Assembly: GCF_040545925.1 (NCBI RefSeq) | Contig: NZ_JBEPMX010000004.1 | Coordinates: forward strand, 117,942-181,941 | Reading direction: 5' to 3' | DNA length: 64,000 nt | Origin: Alkalibacillus flavidus | GTDB lineage: Bacteria > Bacillota > Bacilli > Bacillales > Alkalibacillaceae | Shown here: positions 25,761-35,052 of the stretch, piece by piece | How the letters are laid out: every line of letters starts with the position of its first letter | Position numbering within the stretch: position 1 is the first letter of the stretch | Position numbers and translations under genes: made by a program | The notes under the pieces: generated by a model | What the model was told of the DNA's origin: nothing | What the model saw: only the letters and a program-made list of their open reading frames with translations | Database searches by the model: none

Positions 25761-26879
25761 TTAACGTCTTGAAAAATAACCGACTATTGCATCCGCAATA
25801 CGCCCAGATGCTTCGCCGTCTCCGTAAGGATTGGATGCGTGAGCCATCGACGCATGTGACTCATCGTTTGATAACAGTTCATCTGCTAGTTCGAAAATAT
25901 GGTCTTCATTCGTGCCCGCAAGCTTCAACGTCCCTGCTGCAACGCCTTCTGGACGCTCCGTCGTATCACGTAACACAAGGACAGGAACGCCTAATGACGG
26001 CGCTTCTTCTTGGACACCGCCAGAATCGGTTAAAATCAAATGCGCTTTCGCCGCGAAATTATGAAAATCAATAACACCGAGCGGTTCGATTAAATTAATG
26101 CGATCGTCATCACCTAAAATCGAATTCGCTGTCTCTTGGACGACAGGGTTCAAGTGCACAGGGTACACGACGTGAATATCGTCATGCGCCTCAACCATTC
26201 GTTTGATCGCACGGAACATTTGCTCCATATTTTGCCCTAAATTTTCCCGGCGGTGTGCGGTTACAAGGACGAGTCGTCGTTCGCCAATCTCATCCATAAT
26301 CGGGCTTGTATAACCATCATCAACCGTCGTTTTAAGAGCATCAATCGCTGTATTGCCTGTCACGACAATCGAGTCGTCTGATTTATTTTCATCCAAAAGA
26401 TTCTGTTTCGCTTGATCCGTCGGGGCGAAATGCATATCAGCCATCACACCCGTCAATTGACGGTTTAACTCTTCCGGAAACGGCGAATGCTTATTCCACG
26501 TGCGAAGACCCGCTTCAACGTGACCAACAGCCACTTGGTTGTAAAACGCCGCAAGCGATGCTGCGAATGTCGTCGTCGTATCACCATGAACGAGCACGAT
26601 ATCAGGCTCTGTTTCTTTCATCACTTGGTCAAGCCCTTCTAACGCGCGGTTCGTCACTTGCGCTAGTGATTGTTTTGCTTTCATAATATTTAAATCATAA
26701 TCCGGTTCGATATCAAAAATCGACAACACTTGATCGAGCATTTCCCGGTGCTGTGCTGTCACGGTTACAATCGTTTCAAACTGCTCGCTTCGTTTGTTTA
26801 ATTCCAGCACGAGCGGCGCCATTTTAATTGCTTCAGGCCGCGTGCCGAATACAGTCATGACTTTTATTTTTTGGTCCAA
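25761..26879 (-). CDS. mnaA: UDP-N-acetylglucosamine 2-epimerase (non-hydrolysing)
   Basis: A 372-residue enzyme that interconverts UDP-GlcNAc and UDP-ManNAc for wall teichoic acid linkage units. Motifs: FGTRPEAIKMAPLV near residue 10, VHGDTTTTFAA near 93, VGHVEAGLRT near 116, ELNRQLTGVMAD near 132, and LTDSGGVQEEAP near 277. The start is placed at the TTG at 26879, eight bases after GGAG, giving the usual N-terminus close to KVMTVFGTRP; a GTG at 26906 would add nine residues without a clear site. It lies between a VanZ-like gene and gtaB. Confidence 0.93.
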   Translation of the reverse strand: MDQKIKVMTVFGTRPEAIKMAPLVLELNKRSEQFETIVTVTAQHREMLDQVLSIFDIEPDYDLNIMKAKQSLAQVTNRALEGLDQVMKETEPDIVLVHGDTTTTFAASLAAFYNQVAVGHVEAGLRTWNKHSPFPEELNRQLTGVMADMHFAPTDQAKQNLLDENKSDDSIVVTGNTAIDALKTTVDDGYTSPIMDEIGERRLVLVTAHRRENLGQNMEQMFRAIKRMVEAHDDIHVVYPVHLNPVVQETANSILGDDDRINLIEPLGVIDFHNFAAKAHLILTDSGGVQEEAPSLGVPVLVLRDTTERPEGVAAGTLKLAGTNEDHIFELADELLSNDESHASMAHASNPYGDGEASGRIADAIVGYFSRR

Positions 26880-26946
26880 TTGGGTCACTCCATTTGATAT
26901 AGTCACTTTGAGAATACGCTATTTAATTACTTATTTCAACAAATAA

Positions 26947-27381
26947 TCAATTGTTAGACACTCGTTTTCGGTGCCATAAAACAAAAACACTTATACCTAG
27001 CATGATACCAATAGAATCAATAAACACATCGCTCACTTGACCGGCCCGTCCTTCTATGAAGGTTTGATGGTATTCATCAGATGCCGCATAAAGCAAACTC
27101 AACAACAGTCCTATTCCGATTCGAGTCAACATTTTTTCGGTATGAAAACGCACCGCATTCATAACTAAAATCGCTAAAACGAAATAGACAAAGACATGCG
27201 CACCTTTTCGAACTAGAAAGTGAAATGCTTCTGATTCTTCTAACCCAAACGGCAAGATGGCAAGAATCCATTGCATCACACTGCCACTTAAATCACTAGA
27301 TTCTGTTCCTGGTTGGTGAGAGAAATAAAAAATGAACGCCATCCATAAGATGACTAATACCCAAGCAGTCGTCTGGCGCAT
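26947..27381 (-). CDS. VanZ-like membrane protein
   Basis: A 144-residue protein with four predicted transmembrane helices. It has the VanZ-family marks KGAHVFVYFVLAILV near residue 60 and the conserved LSLLYAASDEYHQTFIEGR near 94-112, with the DEYHQ motif. VanZ-like proteins are linked to teicoplanin resistance in one operon but most have unknown envelope roles. It is the first gene of a run leading into mnaA and gtaB. AAAGGAGCG precedes the ATG. Confidence 0.88.
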   Translation of the reverse strand: MRQTTAWVLVILWMAFIFYFSHQPGTESSDLSGSVMQWILAILPFGLEESEAFHFLVRKGAHVFVYFVLAILVMNAVRFHTEKMLTRIGIGLLLSLLYAASDEYHQTFIEGRAGQVSDVFIDSIGIMLGISVFVLWHRKRVSNN

Positions 27382-27543
27382 GAAAACGCTCCTTTAACAT
27401 ATTTTAAGTTAACTATAACACGAAATACGACTCCTATAGTAGATAATTTCAAACTTAAATATAGTCCTTCCGTTCATTGTAAATCTATGTCATTCGTTAT
27501 AAAATATTAATGATATGATTTTTGAACGACTGGAGATGCTAAT

Positions 27544-29529
27544 ATGCAAGATTTGAAAAGCCCTGAGAAAAAATTTCGTCCAGAAATAGAAGGTGTACGA
27601 GCCGTTGCAGCTATGCTCGTCGCCATATACCACATTTGGATTGGTTCTGTTTCAGGCGGAGTAGACGTTTTTTTCATCGTTTCAGGTTATTTAATTACGA
27701 CATCATTATTATCAAAAATTGAACGATCAGGTCGTTTACAAATAGGTGAGTACTTGCTCGGTTTAGGACGACGCTTATTGCCATTAGCGTTAACCGTTAC
27801 CTTCGTCACCACGGTTGCGTCTTTCTTTTTACTACCAGAAGTTCAATGGGGCCAAACCGTCTCACAAGTATTTTCATCCATGTTCTATTATCAAAATTGG
27901 CAACTTGCGATTAATTCTGTTGACTATTTAGCTCAAAATAATGTGGCAAGTCCTTTCCAGCACTTTTGGGCTCTATCGTTACAAGGTCAATTTTATATCA
28001 CGTGGCCGATTATCATTTTATTAGCCTTTTTCCTTGCTACAAAACTATTTAAAACGCCGCTTCGCAAAACATTACTAAGTGTTCTTATCACATTATTTAT
28101 TGCATCTTTGAGCTATTCAATTTATATTACGGCCGTTAATCAACCGTGGGCTTATTTTAGTTCATTTGCACGCGTTTGGGAATTCAGTATCGGTGGGATG
28201 TTAGCACTTCTATTGCCATATTTATCATTCAATAAAATAACGAGTTTAATGGCCAGTTGGCTTGGCCTTGCCACGGTTTGCCTAACAGGGATTATCTTAC
28301 CTGTTTCTAGTGTATTTCCGGGCTACGCCGCACTACTTCCAATTACCGGCGTGATTTTAATTATTATTTCTGCCGAAAACGCAAGTTCATACGGTGCACA
28401 AAAATTACTCGGATCAAGACCACTCATGTATTTCGGTAGTATATCTTATGCCTTTTATTTATGGCATTGGCCGATGTTAATTTTCTATTATAATTATTTC
28501 GATGTGTCAGACGTTCCGTTTTTACACGGCTTATTCATTATTGTTGCAGCCTTCATTTTATCCGTCGTCACGTCGAACGTGTTGGAATCACCTGTCCGCA
28601 ATTTAAATGTACGTACTCAAAAACGACGTCTAGCTACTATATTAGTTACCTTTTTAATACCAGCTGTTATTGTTGGAGTCGCTTGGAATCAGTATATTAC
28701 AGAAGCACAAGCAAGTAACCTTGAGAATATATCAGTTGAAGGTGGTCCAGAACCTTCCGCAGATGTTTTCGATACATCTCTTGAAGATGTGCAACCATCG
28801 ATGATCGAAGTGTCATCTGATTTACCAGTTCTTTACGATGACGACAGTTGTTATTCAAGTACGACAGATCCTGAGGTCAATATTTGTTCAATGGGTGAGA
28901 CTGAAAATCCTGATTATACCGTCGCGTTAGTAGGCGGATCTCACTCAGGGCACTGGTACCCTGCTGTTGAAGAGGCAGCTAAAGAATTAAATCTTCAAAT
29001 TGATTTATACTTAAAAGACGCTTGTCGTTATTCTACAGAAGACTTTGACGGTAAACTATCTGAATCGTGTATGGAATGGAACGACAATGTCGATGAACCA
29101 TTAATTGAAAGCAATCCTGACTTAGTCATCACAACAGCAACTGTTGCAGGCGATTTGAGCATACCCGATGGTTACATCGAAAAATGGGAGAAGCTTGAAG
29201 GTGAAATGCCTATTTTAGCATTACGTGATCATCCACGTATGCCTGAAGATGTTCCGACTTGTTTAGAAGAGAATGGGATTGAAGAGTGTACCATTGATCG
29301 TGAGGAGATATTAAGAGACGGTATACCGTGGGAAGATGAAGAGAATTTACCTGATCATGTTTATTTCGCTGACTTCACAGAATACCTTTGCGATGATAAC
29401 AATTGCTACCCAGTTGTCGATAGAATGATTACCTATCGTGATAAACACCACTTGACCGCTGTTTATGCTAGATCATTAGGTGGACCATTAACTGAAGAAA
29501 TCAATCGTATCTTACAACAAATAGACTAG
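27544..29529 (+). CDS. OatA-type acyltransferase with C-terminal SGNH domain
   Basis: A 661-residue membrane protein. Residues ~10-370 are an acyltransferase-3 domain with about ten helices: FRPEIEGVRAVAAMLVAIYH near 13 with the conserved His, GGVDVFFIVSGYLIT near 39, and a further helix WPMLIFYYNYF near 318. After a linker, residues ~455-650 form an SGNH hydrolase-like domain with VALVGGSHSGHWYP (Ser near 464), while a late DxxH is not obvious. Members O-acetylate peptidoglycan or wall polysaccharide. The two envelope enzymes that follow on the other strand fit such a role. Ends in a clear terminator. Confidence 0.88.
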   Translation: MQDLKSPEKKFRPEIEGVRAVAAMLVAIYHIWIGSVSGGVDVFFIVSGYLITTSLLSKIERSGRLQIGEYLLGLGRRLLPLALTVTFVTTVASFFLLPEVQWGQTVSQVFSSMFYYQNWQLAINSVDYLAQNNVASPFQHFWALSLQGQFYITWPIIILLAFFLATKLFKTPLRKTLLSVLITLFIASLSYSIYITAVNQPWAYFSSFARVWEFSIGGMLALLLPYLSFNKITSLMASWLGLATVCLTGIILPVSSVFPGYAALLPITGVILIIISAENASSYGAQKLLGSRPLMYFGSISYAFYLWHWPMLIFYYNYFDVSDVPFLHGLFIIVAAFILSVVTSNVLESPVRNLNVRTQKRRLATILVTFLIPAVIVGVAWNQYITEAQASNLENISVEGGPEPSADVFDTSLEDVQPSMIEVSSDLPVLYDDDSCYSSTTDPEVNICSMGETENPDYTVALVGGSHSGHWYPAVEEAAKELNLQIDLYLKDACRYSTEDFDGKLSESCMEWNDNVDEPLIESNPDLVITTATVAGDLSIPDGYIEKWEKLEGEMPILALRDHPRMPEDVPTCLEENGIEECTIDREEILRDGIPWEDEENLPDHVYFADFTEYLCDDNNCYPVVDRMITYRDKHHLTAVYARSLGGPLTEEINRILQQID

Positions 29530-29556
29530 AGCCTTGGGTGGCCCTAGTCTATTTTT
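29521..29556. terminator. Bidirectional terminator
   Basis: Stem ATAGACTAG-GCC/GGC-CTAGTCTAT, followed on the plus strand by TTTTTTCG. It includes the stop codon of the OatA-like gene and lies between convergent genes. Confidence 0.85.
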
Positions 29557-30649
29557 TCGTTATGAAAAACGCATTATGAATCGGTTCTAGTACGCCAGCA
29601 GATGGTCTATTTACGACCTCATCCTCTACGATCATCGTGGATGAACTTCCCCCATCAAGATTAAGTGCTTGGTCAGCACCCCATTCAGCTAACCAATATG
29701 ACAATTCCACTAAACTCATACCTTGATGATACGTTAAATATTTCCCTTCCACCGTCATGAAATATATTTCATGACGCTTATGATTGATCGCAACGACGGT
29801 ACGCGGTGCTCTTTTTTTAGCGACAAATCGTTCAGGACATATATCTAAGTTCGGTTCTCCACCTTTGACAAGTTCGGGACCACTCGCAACGATCCAGCGC
29901 ATATCTTTCCAACGATCATCAATATCAAACGACAGCGAAATCGTATCCCCTGGTTTAAGGTTAGATGAATAAGGTAGTTTCAGTATGATTTCATTATTAG
30001 GAATGATTAATGTTTCAGACCTGTCTGCTTGTCTAATCTGATTGATGTAGCCAACGTGATGTTGTCCCCACCCCATTGGCAAATAGTTTCCTACTTCAAT
30101 AAATACTAACGTGTCACCTTCAGAAATAGAATATTGAAACGTTGAATCTGTGTACAACACTTCCTCGTCTTGGTTCAACACATTAAAATGCTTCACGTTA
30201 AAGGTTTCGTGTTGCGATTTCACTCTAGCCCTTAACTGAAAAGAATCGATAACAGGCTCATCATCATGAGTCACACCAAATGCTTTCGGCGTTTGCATAT
30301 AACCATTTTCACCTGACAACGTCCCAACATTCGTTAACTGATCATTCTCTGCCATCATATAAACAGGTTTTTGTGATTTTGGATTAAAAAAACTCCCATT
30401 TATACGAGCTACGGCAGACGATTGGTCAAATTGATCTAACGCTTGTAGTCTGTCGTCATGTTGCCAATCGAGCTGTAATGAAGATGATGACCAATCAAAC
30501 GTTAACACATGCATCACATGTCGATGACGCACGTGTAACTTTGAATAATGAAGCCCTTCTGAAACAGGCATCTGAGTTATTGTCTTTTTTGTATCACTTG
30601 TTTTGAAGCGTTTCACATGACGAATAACTGGCTCGAAAAATCGTTTCAT
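29549..30649 (-). CDS. Phosphodiester glycosidase (NAGPA-domain) family protein
   Basis: A 366-residue protein whose second half has the NAGPA phosphodiester-glycosidase pattern: VASGPELVKGG near residue 245, PRTVVAINHKRHEIYFMTVEG near 285, then ALNLDGGSSSTMIV near 335 and NAFFITKK at the end. Such enzymes split glycosyl-1-phosphodiester bonds, for example in teichoic acids. No signal peptide is evident: the N-terminus is rich in Lys/Arg/His (about residues 1-25) and not hydrophobic, which is unusual for the family and raises the question of how it reaches the wall. Neighbouring acyltransferases suggest an envelope polymer task. Confidence 0.82.
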   Translation of the reverse strand: MKRFFEPVIRHVKRFKTSDTKKTITQMPVSEGLHYSKLHVRHRHVMHVLTFDWSSSSLQLDWQHDDRLQALDQFDQSSAVARINGSFFNPKSQKPVYMMAENDQLTNVGTLSGENGYMQTPKAFGVTHDDEPVIDSFQLRARVKSQHETFNVKHFNVLNQDEEVLYTDSTFQYSISEGDTLVFIEVGNYLPMGWGQHHVGYINQIRQADRSETLIIPNNEIILKLPYSSNLKPGDTISLSFDIDDRWKDMRWIVASGPELVKGGEPNLDICPERFVAKKRAPRTVVAINHKRHEIYFMTVEGKYLTYHQGMSLVELSYWLAEWGADQALNLDGGSSSTMIVEDEVVNRPSAGVLEPIHNAFFITKK

Positions 30650-30670
30650 TCATCTATCTTCCTTTACTCT

Positions 30671-31732
30671 TTAACGACCTACGATATAAGCCGAATAAGG
30701 TATATAGCGTTTGATTAAATAAACAATTGTAAAACTAATTGCGATTGTTAACATAAACCTTAATACCATCCCGATATGAAATAAATAAGAACCTTCCCAA
30801 ACAAGCCAGTAATCGAGATAATTAATGACCATTGGGTGGACAAGGAATATCCCAAAAGAATAAACACCTAACTGTCTAAACCAGTTAAATCGCCTTTTCG
30901 CGACAAAATGCATCACAACTAAAATCGTCATCGCCGACAAGCTCGAGAAGGTCATATACATAAAATCTAAATAAACAGTAGCAAACTCATTCAAATCCCA
31001 ACGTACTAAATGATGCATATACACATATAACAATCCAATTAACATCATGGCCGTTGCGAATAACCATGCCATTCGAATTTTAAACAAACGTTTGATTTGG
31101 CCATAATATAACCCAACAAAACCACCTAAATTAAAGAAAAACAAATAAGAGAAAAAATAAGACGTTGCAAACGGCAACCAACTATAAAAGTAATCAGTCA
31201 CATAAACCGCAGATTGCACAACTAATCCAATCAATGGAAGTAACCGAACAAACCATAATGATTTTTGCGCCCAATATAGCAGTAACGGGAATAATAGATA
31301 AAGTTGAATTAAGACAAAGAAAAAATAAAAATGATAAAACGTATTACCTTGGAAAAATAATTGAAACAACTCTATGAAATAATCAGCATTTATATCAAAC
31401 TGACGAATACTCAGCCAAGTATGTATCTCGTACAACACAACCCACACGACATATGGCGTAAAAATATACATAAACCTATTTCGAAAATATTTACTAAAGA
31501 AGCCTTTATGAAGAGGACGGTCAATATATCCATAAAACATCACGAGCCCCGTAATAAAAATAAACGTCGCCGTACCATAACGGAAAAAACGATTTAAAAA
31601 CTCATAAATAGGATACGATCCAAACGACGGATCAATGATATGATAAGTCATAGCTGATGTATGAATCATCACGACCGCCAACATCGCGAAACTTCGCATA
31701 TAGACGATTTCTTCAATACGCCCTCGCTGCAT
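30671..31732 (-). CDS. Acyltransferase-3 family membrane protein
   Basis: A 353-residue protein with about ten helices and the acyltransferase-3 pattern: IEEIVYMRSFAMLAVVMIHT near the N-terminus with the conserved His, TFIFITGLVMFYGY near 58 and FGIFLVHPMVINYL near 294. The start at 31732 is chosen because AGTAGGT lies 6 bases upstream and the resulting N-terminus matches family members; TTG at 31768 would add 12 residues. It probably O-acylates a sugar polymer or lipid-linked sugar, in contrast to the OatA-like gene it lacks an SGNH domain. Upstream lies a type N2 repeat array. Confidence 0.85.
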   Translation of the reverse strand: MQRGRIEEIVYMRSFAMLAVVMIHTSAMTYHIIDPSFGSYPIYEFLNRFFRYGTATFIFITGLVMFYGYIDRPLHKGFFSKYFRNRFMYIFTPYVVWVVLYEIHTWLSIRQFDINADYFIELFQLFFQGNTFYHFYFFFVLIQLYLLFPLLLYWAQKSLWFVRLLPLIGLVVQSAVYVTDYFYSWLPFATSYFFSYLFFFNLGGFVGLYYGQIKRLFKIRMAWLFATAMMLIGLLYVYMHHLVRWDLNEFATVYLDFMYMTFSSLSAMTILVVMHFVAKRRFNWFRQLGVYSFGIFLVHPMVINYLDYWLVWEGSYLFHIGMVLRFMLTIAISFTIVYLIKRYIPYSAYIVGR

Positions 31733-31810
31733 GATTTTACCTACTTTCTTGTATAATCTCATACTCAATTATTTTATCATATTTAATATAGCAATCGGCT
31801 CATGAATTGA

Positions 31811-31945
31811 GGTCGGCGATATATTCTGGACTTCGACGATAAAACGAAGAGTTCGGCGATATATTTTGGATTTCGACGATATAATTCCTGAGTCGGCGAT
31901 ATATTTATTAAATCGATGATATATTTATGCAATCGACGATATCTA
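31811..31945. repeat. 20-bp-period repeat array, type N2 (TCGRCGATAT), upstream of NERD2
   Basis: Seven cores TCGGCGATAT/TCGACGATAA/TCGATGATAT start (C) at 31814, 31834, 31854, 31874, 31894, 31914 and 31934, exactly 20 bp apart. TCGGCGA and TCGACGA alternate in the first five units. The array ends just before the NERD2 promoter. Confidence 0.93.
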
Positions 31946-31960
31946 CATTTTTTAATACAC

Positions 31961-31989
31961 TTGATTCGAACGTGCGTTCTTGTTATAAT
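31961..31989 (+). promoter_or_regulatory. SigA promoter of NERD2 with embedded LexA/DinR box
   Basis: -35 TTGATT (31961-31966) and -10 TATAAT (31984-31989) are 17 bases apart. The spacer holds CGAACGTGCGTTCT (31967-31980), which fits the Bacillus LexA consensus CGAACRNRYGTTYC at 13 of 14 positions. LexA bound here would cover the promoter, so NERD2 should be SOS-induced. AAGGAG precedes the start codon at 32021. Confidence 0.8.
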
Positions 31990-32020
31990 GAAATCCCCTA
32001 TCAAAAAAGGAGATGAATAA

Positions 32021-32977
32021 ATGATTATCCTCCCCCTCAAAAAGAACCACGAACTTGAACAGCTTGAATTGCTCGTCCCGCGATATAAATCTCAAGATTC
32101 AACATTTCAACTACTTCAAGAAAAATTAGGACGCGAGCGCGCCGGTTATAAAGGTGAAAAAAATGTCCAACACTTCCTAAACTCACTTCAAATCAGTGAT
32201 TTGTTCGTTTTATACGGGTATCGAAGCTTCGGTGTTGATAGTTATTTTCAAATTGATACGTTGCTGATCACGACACATTTCATACTCATTATTGAAAGCA
32301 AACATATTAGAGGGACTTTATCATTAAATGACTTTAATCAATTAATCCAACACTATAATGGCACAAAAACGGTATTCAATAACCCTTTAATGCAAGCAAA
32401 AGTCCAGCGTTATCAACTTACTTACCTCCTACAAAAACTTCAATTAAATCATTTACCGATTCACACTTGTGCTACCTTCACACATTCAAAAGCAGAGTTA
32501 AATTTTAGTCAACAATCTCCAAATATGTTTCCCGTTCAAAACTTGTTGAGCTTCATACATCAACTATTTCAAAGTCAACCTGATCCGTTAATTTCAAAAC
32601 AACAAGCTATGAATATTGCGCGCACCCTAAAAGATTATCATCAACCAAGAGAAGTAAATCTTCTTGAAGAATTAGAAATTGATAACGATTTAATATCAAA
32701 AGGCGTTCGGTGTACAAATCCGTTATGTCAACACTCTAAAATGACACGTGTTCACGGAAACTGGCAATGCAATAAGTGTCAATACAAAGACCGCTTTGCT
32801 CATCTACAAACATTTAAAGAATTCGCTATTATTTACGGCACACGAAACATTATCAATCAACAAGCAAAATCTTTTTTAAATATAGATTCACCTCAAACAA
32901 CTAAACGACTACTTTCAATATTAGAAAAGTTAGGCGATAATAAAGGTCGAATTTATAAATTAGACTCACTTTTTTGA
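32021..32977 (+). CDS. NERD2: SOS-controlled NERD-domain nuclease with zinc ribbon
   Basis: A 318-residue paralogue of NERD1 with the same order of parts and nearly the same residue numbers. The NERD nuclease core has G45-E46, D79 in FQIDTLL and E92-S-K94 in IIESKH. The zinc ribbon has C231/C236 and C250/C253 with a four-residue first knuckle gap. The C-terminal ~45 residues (INQQAKSFLNIDSP, TKRLLSILEKLG, RIYKLDSLF) look like a winged helix. It is flanked on both sides by arrays of type N2 with a 20-bp period, while NERD1 sits among type A arrays with a 21-bp period. A LexA box in the promoter indicates a DNA-damage link. Predicted DNA-processing nuclease; repeat specificity is inference. Confidence 0.88.
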   Translation: MIILPLKKNHELEQLELLVPRYKSQDSTFQLLQEKLGRERAGYKGEKNVQHFLNSLQISDLFVLYGYRSFGVDSYFQIDTLLITTHFILIIESKHIRGTLSLNDFNQLIQHYNGTKTVFNNPLMQAKVQRYQLTYLLQKLQLNHLPIHTCATFTHSKAELNFSQQSPNMFPVQNLLSFIHQLFQSQPDPLISKQQAMNIARTLKDYHQPREVNLLEELEIDNDLISKGVRCTNPLCQHSKMTRVHGNWQCNKCQYKDRFAHLQTFKEFAIIYGTRNIINQQAKSFLNIDSPQTTKRLLSILEKLGDNKGRIYKLDSLF

Positions 32978-32998
32978 CTCCGATTTATTTTTGGAGTG

Positions 32999-33090
32999 AT
33001 CGACGATATTTTTCAGATTTCGACGATAAAATTGCAGAGTCGACGATAAATTCTCGAATTCGACGATATATTTACAAAATAGACGAAAAC
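32999..33090. repeat. 20-bp-period repeat array, type N2, downstream of NERD2
   Basis: Cores TCGACGATAT/A start (C) at 33001, 33021, 33041 and 33061, exactly 20 bp apart, with a degenerate AGACGAAA in phase at 33081. The array begins 23 bases after the NERD2 stop. Confidence 0.92.
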
Positions 33091-33163
33091 ATCACTTGAT
33101 ATATTGCCCTCTCCTCCAACGTATGATAGTTTAAGTAAAATACAATCGCAGGGGGCTCACCAA

Positions 33164-34273
33164 TTGGGGCAAACATTAAACGAGATTTGGACGCATTTAC
33201 ATGATAACGCGGAGATTAGTTGGGAGGAGTTTAAAACGACGGAATACATCGTTGAGCAGGTGACACCGTACAACCCGAATAAAATCGAGACGTTTGACGA
33301 TATGCCGGGTGTGGTCGTGGAGATTGGAAGTGGTAAGCCGGTTGTTGGGGTTCGTGCAGATATGGATGCGCTTTGGCAGGAAGTCGGCGGTGTCCAGCAG
33401 GCGAATCATTCGTGTGGGCACGATGCGCATATGACGACGGTGATTGGGGTGTTTAAGCAGCTTGCCGAGAAAAATCTCAATGGAACCGTTCGATTTATTT
33501 TCCAACCGGCTGAGGAAAAAGGAAATGGCGCGCTTGCAATGGTGGAAAAAGGCGTTGCGGACGATCTCGATTATTTGTTTGGCATGCATTTGCGGCCGAA
33601 ACAGGAGTTAAGTAGTGGTGAATTTGCGCCGGCGATTATTCACGGGTCGGCAAAATTTATTAAAGGGTCGATCACGTCGGCGGATACGCACGGAGCGCGG
33701 CCACACCTTGGCATCAATGCGATTGAAGTGGCGGCGGACATGATTCACCACATTCGCCAGTCGCATTTTGACCCACTTATTCCTCATTCGATTAAAATGA
33801 CCGAACTACACGCAGGTGGCAAAAATCCGAACATTATTCCGGGTAAGGCGCATTTTGCGTTGGATTTACGGGCGCAACAAAATGAGTTGATGGATGCGAT
33901 GTCGGAACAAGTAGAACGGATTGCGCGTCAGCTTGAATCATTACATAATATCTCGATTGAGTTAGAGACGGGTGCGCATATGGCGGCGGCTGTGTATAAC
34001 GAAGAAGCGACGGCGCTATTAGATGAAGGGATTCAAGCAGTGGATGCGGATAGTCGTCGGGCGCCTATCACGACGACGGGCGGCGATGATTTCCATTTTT
34101 ATACACTCAAGCGACCACAAGTAAAAGCGACGATGCTTGCGATTGGTTGCGATCTCGGGCCAGGTTTGCACCATCCTGATATGACCTTTAATTTTGACGC
34201 GATACCGAAAGCGGTTGATATTTTGAGTGAGGCTGTTGAAAAAGCGCTCAGTCAAGGAGGCGAACGCGCATGA
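33164..34273 (+). CDS. M20-family N-acyl-amino acid deacylase
   Basis: A 369-residue metallohydrolase of the M20D aminoacylase type. Metal-site motifs: GVRADMDALW near residue 66, NHSCGHDAHM near 84-93, FQPAEEKG near 117 with the catalytic Glu pair, and a late HHPDMTF near 342 with the final metal His. A dimerisation domain lies at about 165-280. The start is the TTG at 33164, with AGGGGG 8 bases before; the frame from 33104 lacks such a site. It overlaps the acetyltransferase gene by 4 bases and is followed by an N-acylamino acid racemase-like gene, so the likely job is removal of the acyl (probably succinyl) group from N-acyl-L-amino acids. Confidence 0.85.
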   Translation: MGQTLNEIWTHLHDNAEISWEEFKTTEYIVEQVTPYNPNKIETFDDMPGVVVEIGSGKPVVGVRADMDALWQEVGGVQQANHSCGHDAHMTTVIGVFKQLAEKNLNGTVRFIFQPAEEKGNGALAMVEKGVADDLDYLFGMHLRPKQELSSGEFAPAIIHGSAKFIKGSITSADTHGARPHLGINAIEVAADMIHHIRQSHFDPLIPHSIKMTELHAGGKNPNIIPGKAHFALDLRAQQNELMDAMSEQVERIARQLESLHNISIELETGAHMAAAVYNEEATALLDEGIQAVDADSRRAPITTTGGDDFHFYTLKRPQVKATMLAIGCDLGPGLHHPDMTFNFDAIPKAVDILSEAVEKALSQGGERA

Positions 34274-35052
34274 ACATCAGGCGCTTGACAACGATTGACG
34301 AAATGCCACTCATGCAAAAAGTCGAAGAAGCGGTTTGGCAAATGGCTCCCATCCCAGTTCATCAACTTTACACGACGGTTAATCATGGCGGTCTTATTTT
34401 AGGTGCGTTTGATGGAGACGAGATCGTGGCGTTCAGTTACGGGTTTCCCGGGTTCGACGGCAAACGGACATACCTTTGCTCGCATATGCTCGGGATTTTG
34501 CCTGATTATCAACAAGCAGGACTTGGCGAAAGAATGAAGCACGAGCAAGCGCGTCATGCGGCGGACATGGGGTATGACATGATGACGTGGACGTTTGATC
34601 CGCTTCAAAGCATGAATGCGTATTTAAACTTAACGAAGCTCGGCGCTCGCGGGGCTCATTACAAAGTAAACCATTACGGCGCGATGAACGACCGGCTGAA
34701 CCAAGGACTTGAGACCGACCGGATTGTGATTGAATGGCATTTTAACGATGACAAGCCAGTCGGGCTGCCGGACGTGACTGAATTAACTTCGCTCGTCGAC
34801 GTGACAGATAGCGTTCCAAAAGCGCGAGTCGATCGTTTTGATCCATCAATTGACGCGTTCATCGTCGCAATTCCGCGAGATTTTCATCAAATCAAAACCG
34901 ACGACCTCGCCCTTGCCAAAACGTGGCGTGCCGAAACGCGTCAAGCTTTTGAAAAACTTTTCGCCAATAGGTATGAGGCGCGTGCGGCGGTGCCTGTACG
35001 AGATGAAAACGTGACGCATTATTACTTTTGCAAAGGAGGCGCCTCGTCATGA
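34270..35052 (+). CDS. GNAT acyltransferase, likely D-amino acid N-succinyltransferase
   Basis: A 260-residue GNAT-fold protein of the COG3375 type. The acyl-CoA loop is seen as MLGILPDYQQAGLGERMKHEQ (about 73-93), followed by the ...GYDMMTWTFDPLQSMNAYLNL stretch near 101-121 and a C-terminal VPVRDENVTHYYF. In Geobacillus an equivalent protein next to N-succinylamino acid racemase transfers succinyl groups to D-amino acids. Here the gene lies between the M20 deacylase and the racemase with 4-base overlaps on both sides, so I infer the same role. Direct proof of donor and acceptor cannot come from sequence. Confidence 0.8.
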   Translation: MNIRRLTTIDEMPLMQKVEEAVWQMAPIPVHQLYTTVNHGGLILGAFDGDEIVAFSYGFPGFDGKRTYLCSHMLGILPDYQQAGLGERMKHEQARHAADMGYDMMTWTFDPLQSMNAYLNLTKLGARGAHYKVNHYGAMNDRLNQGLETDRIVIEWHFNDDKPVGLPDVTELTSLVDVTDSVPKARVDRFDPSIDAFIVAIPRDFHQIKTDDLALAKTWRAETRQAFEKLFANRYEARAAVPVRDENVTHYYFCKGGASS

